Assembly: GCA_029977615.1 (NCBI GenBank)
Contig: JAPOKO010000016.1
Span: 1 to 32,915 of the forward strand
Source: a bacterium
GTDB taxonomy: Bacteria > Actinomycetota > Acidimicrobiia > Acidimicrobiales > Ilumatobacteraceae
DNA: 32,915 nucleotides
Direction: 5' to 3'
Shown: one piece after another, positions 31,987 through 32,915 of the stretch
Layout: the number at the start of each line of letters is the position of its first letter
Numbering within the stretch: the first letter of the stretch is position 1
Notes under the pieces: generated by a model
The model's input: the letters and a program-made list of their open reading frames with translations, nothing else
Told to the model about the DNA's origin: nothing
The model's database searches: none
Translations under genes and position numbers: made by a program

Positions 31987-32844
31987 ATGACTCCTGTTCT
32001 TACCGAAGCACAACTTGCTCAGTTTCAAAACGACGGATTTGTAGTCCTTCCTAATTTTGCAAGCGAAGAAGCCTGCTTGGCTTTACGCGAACGAGCGATG
32101 CAACTTGCTAAGGAGCACGTTCCCTCTCCAGAACAAGCAACAATTTTTACTGCGGACTCCACTGCTAAGCACGCAGCTGATCAATACTTTCTCACTAGTG
32201 GCGACAAAATCCGTTGCTTCTTTGAAAAAGATGCATTTGATGAACACGGAAAATTGCGTGCAGAAGCCCACTTGTGCTTGAACAAACTTGGTCACGCAAT
32301 GCACGACCTTGATCCACAATTCAGCAAGTTCAGTCACAACGAAAAACTTGCAACACTGGCCAATCAAATTGGAATGCAAGATCCAAAGTTGTTGCAAAGC
32401 ATGTACATCTTCAAACAGCCGCGCATCGGCGGCGAAGTGAACTGCCACACCGACCACACCTTTTTGTGGACTGAACCGCAATCAGTTGTGGGTTTTTGGT
32501 TTGCAATCGACGATGCCACCACCGAAAACGGTTGCATGTGGGCACTCCCTGGCGGACACAAGATTCCCGTAAAGTCACGGTCGCGAGTGAACGCTGACCG
32601 CACTGCCAGTTACATGGAAGTCTTCGACGAAACTCCGTACCCAACCGAAGGTCTCGTACCTCTTGAGGCGGAACGTGGAACGTTGGTGCTGTTGAATGGC
32701 ACTCTTCCCCATTTAAGTGGACCAAATACCAGCGACAAACCTCGCCATGCGTACACCATTCACGCCATCGATAGTCACGCCAATTACCCAGCAGACAACT
32801 GGTTACAGCGCCCAAGCCTGGTGATGGCCGGATTTAACGACTAG
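31987..32844 (+). CDS. Phytanoyl-CoA dioxygenase family (2-oxoglutarate/Fe(II) oxygenase)
   Basis: A 285-residue PhyH-type oxygenase that uses Fe(II) and 2-oxoglutarate. The iron ligands are His154 and Asp156 in CHTDHTFL, and His242 in LPHLSGPN; Arg253 in KPRHAYTIH is placed to bind 2-oxoglutarate. The core phrase GCMWALPGGHK (182-192) and WFAIDDATTENG are family marks. It begins six bases after cdd, so it is likely part of the same transcript, but no nucleoside role is known. PhyH members hydroxylate phytanoyl-CoA, ectoine and many other compounds; the substrate here is open. It ends four bases before the end of asd on the other strand. Confidence 0.88.
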   Translation: MTPVLTEAQLAQFQNDGFVVLPNFASEEACLALRERAMQLAKEHVPSPEQATIFTADSTAKHAADQYFLTSGDKIRCFFEKDAFDEHGKLRAEAHLCLNKLGHAMHDLDPQFSKFSHNEKLATLANQIGMQDPKLLQSMYIFKQPRIGGEVNCHTDHTFLWTEPQSVVGFWFAIDDATTENGCMWALPGGHKIPVKSRSRVNADRTASYMEVFDETPYPTEGLVPLEAERGTLVLLNGTLPHLSGPNTSDKPRHAYTIHAIDSHANYPADNWLQRPSLVMAGFND

Positions 32845-32848
32845 TTCG

Positions 32849-32915
32849 TTATTTAACGAGTAGTTCGGCAATTTGCAGTGCGTTTAGCGCTGCACCCTTG
32901 CGCAAATTGTCATTT
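32849..32915 (-). CDS. asd: Aspartate-semialdehyde dehydrogenase, C-terminal fragment
   Basis: Only the last 21 codons and the TAA (32849-32851) are in the window; the rest lies past the right edge. The visible end reads NDNLRKGAALNALQIAELL, the conserved C-terminus of Asd, which makes aspartate semialdehyde for lysine, threonine, methionine and diaminopimelate synthesis. It converges with the PhyH gene with only four bases between stops. A short inverted repeat TCGTT/AACGA lies over the two stops, too weak to be called a terminator. Confidence 0.85.
   Translation of the reverse strand, partial: NDNLRKGAALNALQIAELLVK

Noticed and set aside
32845-32862. Bidirectional terminator between the PhyH gene and asd
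   Set aside because: The TCGTT/AACGA stem is AT-rich, only five pairs, and overlaps the asd stop codon; no T-run follows.

Overview
The window is chromosomal DNA of a high-density bacterial genome, most likely an actinobacterium of the Acidimicrobiia type (for example a freshwater or marine Ilumatobacter-like lineage). This is inferred from a mycofactocin locus, an NDMA-type nicotinoprotein alcohol dehydrogenase, a LytR-CpsA-Psr protein, moderate GC, very short gaps between genes, and many start codons that sit directly behind a -10-like hexamer. No gap between genes exceeds 300 bases, and I saw no rRNA, tRNA or CRISPR array.

Region 1 (1-2221) is GC-richer and uses Shine-Dalgarno sites. It holds two ABC-2 type permeases (the first cut by the window edge) and a lipoprotein, in overlapping frames. 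A short palindromic repeat (2221-2282) separates it from the rest, so it may be an acquired island or an assembly join.

Region 2 (2358-12035) is housekeeping. On the minus strand it runs cysS, an MFS exporter, a membrane O-acyltransferase with a SGNH tail, and a separately promoted acyl-CoA dehydrogenase. On the plus strand it runs valS and an LCP cell-wall ligase.

Region 3 (12032-20030) is the most interesting part: a mycofactocin locus. On the plus strand is the chain mftA (49 codons, easily missed), mftB, mftC, plsY, dedA, mftE, mftF. The flavoenzyme gene mftD, normally next to mftC, is absent, and two membrane-lipid genes occupy the place between mftC and mftE. Divergent from mftA is the likely user of the cofactor, an NDMA-dependent-type alcohol dehydrogenase, followed on the same strand by a MoxR AAA ATPase and a VWA-domain protein.

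Region 4 (19996-28662) holds a DUF4395 membrane protein, an alanine-racemase-fold protein, a DUF418 membrane protein, uracil-DNA glycosylase, a small ABM protein, an SRPBCC protein with a formylglycine-type sulfatase, the agmatine-to-putrescine pair aguB-aguA, a thiol peroxidase of the GPx family and a methyltransferase.

Region 5 (28677-32915) holds bioY and a nucleoside salvage group (purine nucleoside phosphorylase, an MTA/SAH-type deaminase, cytidine deaminase), then a phytanoyl-CoA dioxygenase family protein and the last 21 codons of asd. Together with aguBA, the phosphorylase-deaminase pair could recycle the methylthioadenosine made during polyamine synthesis; that link is inference.
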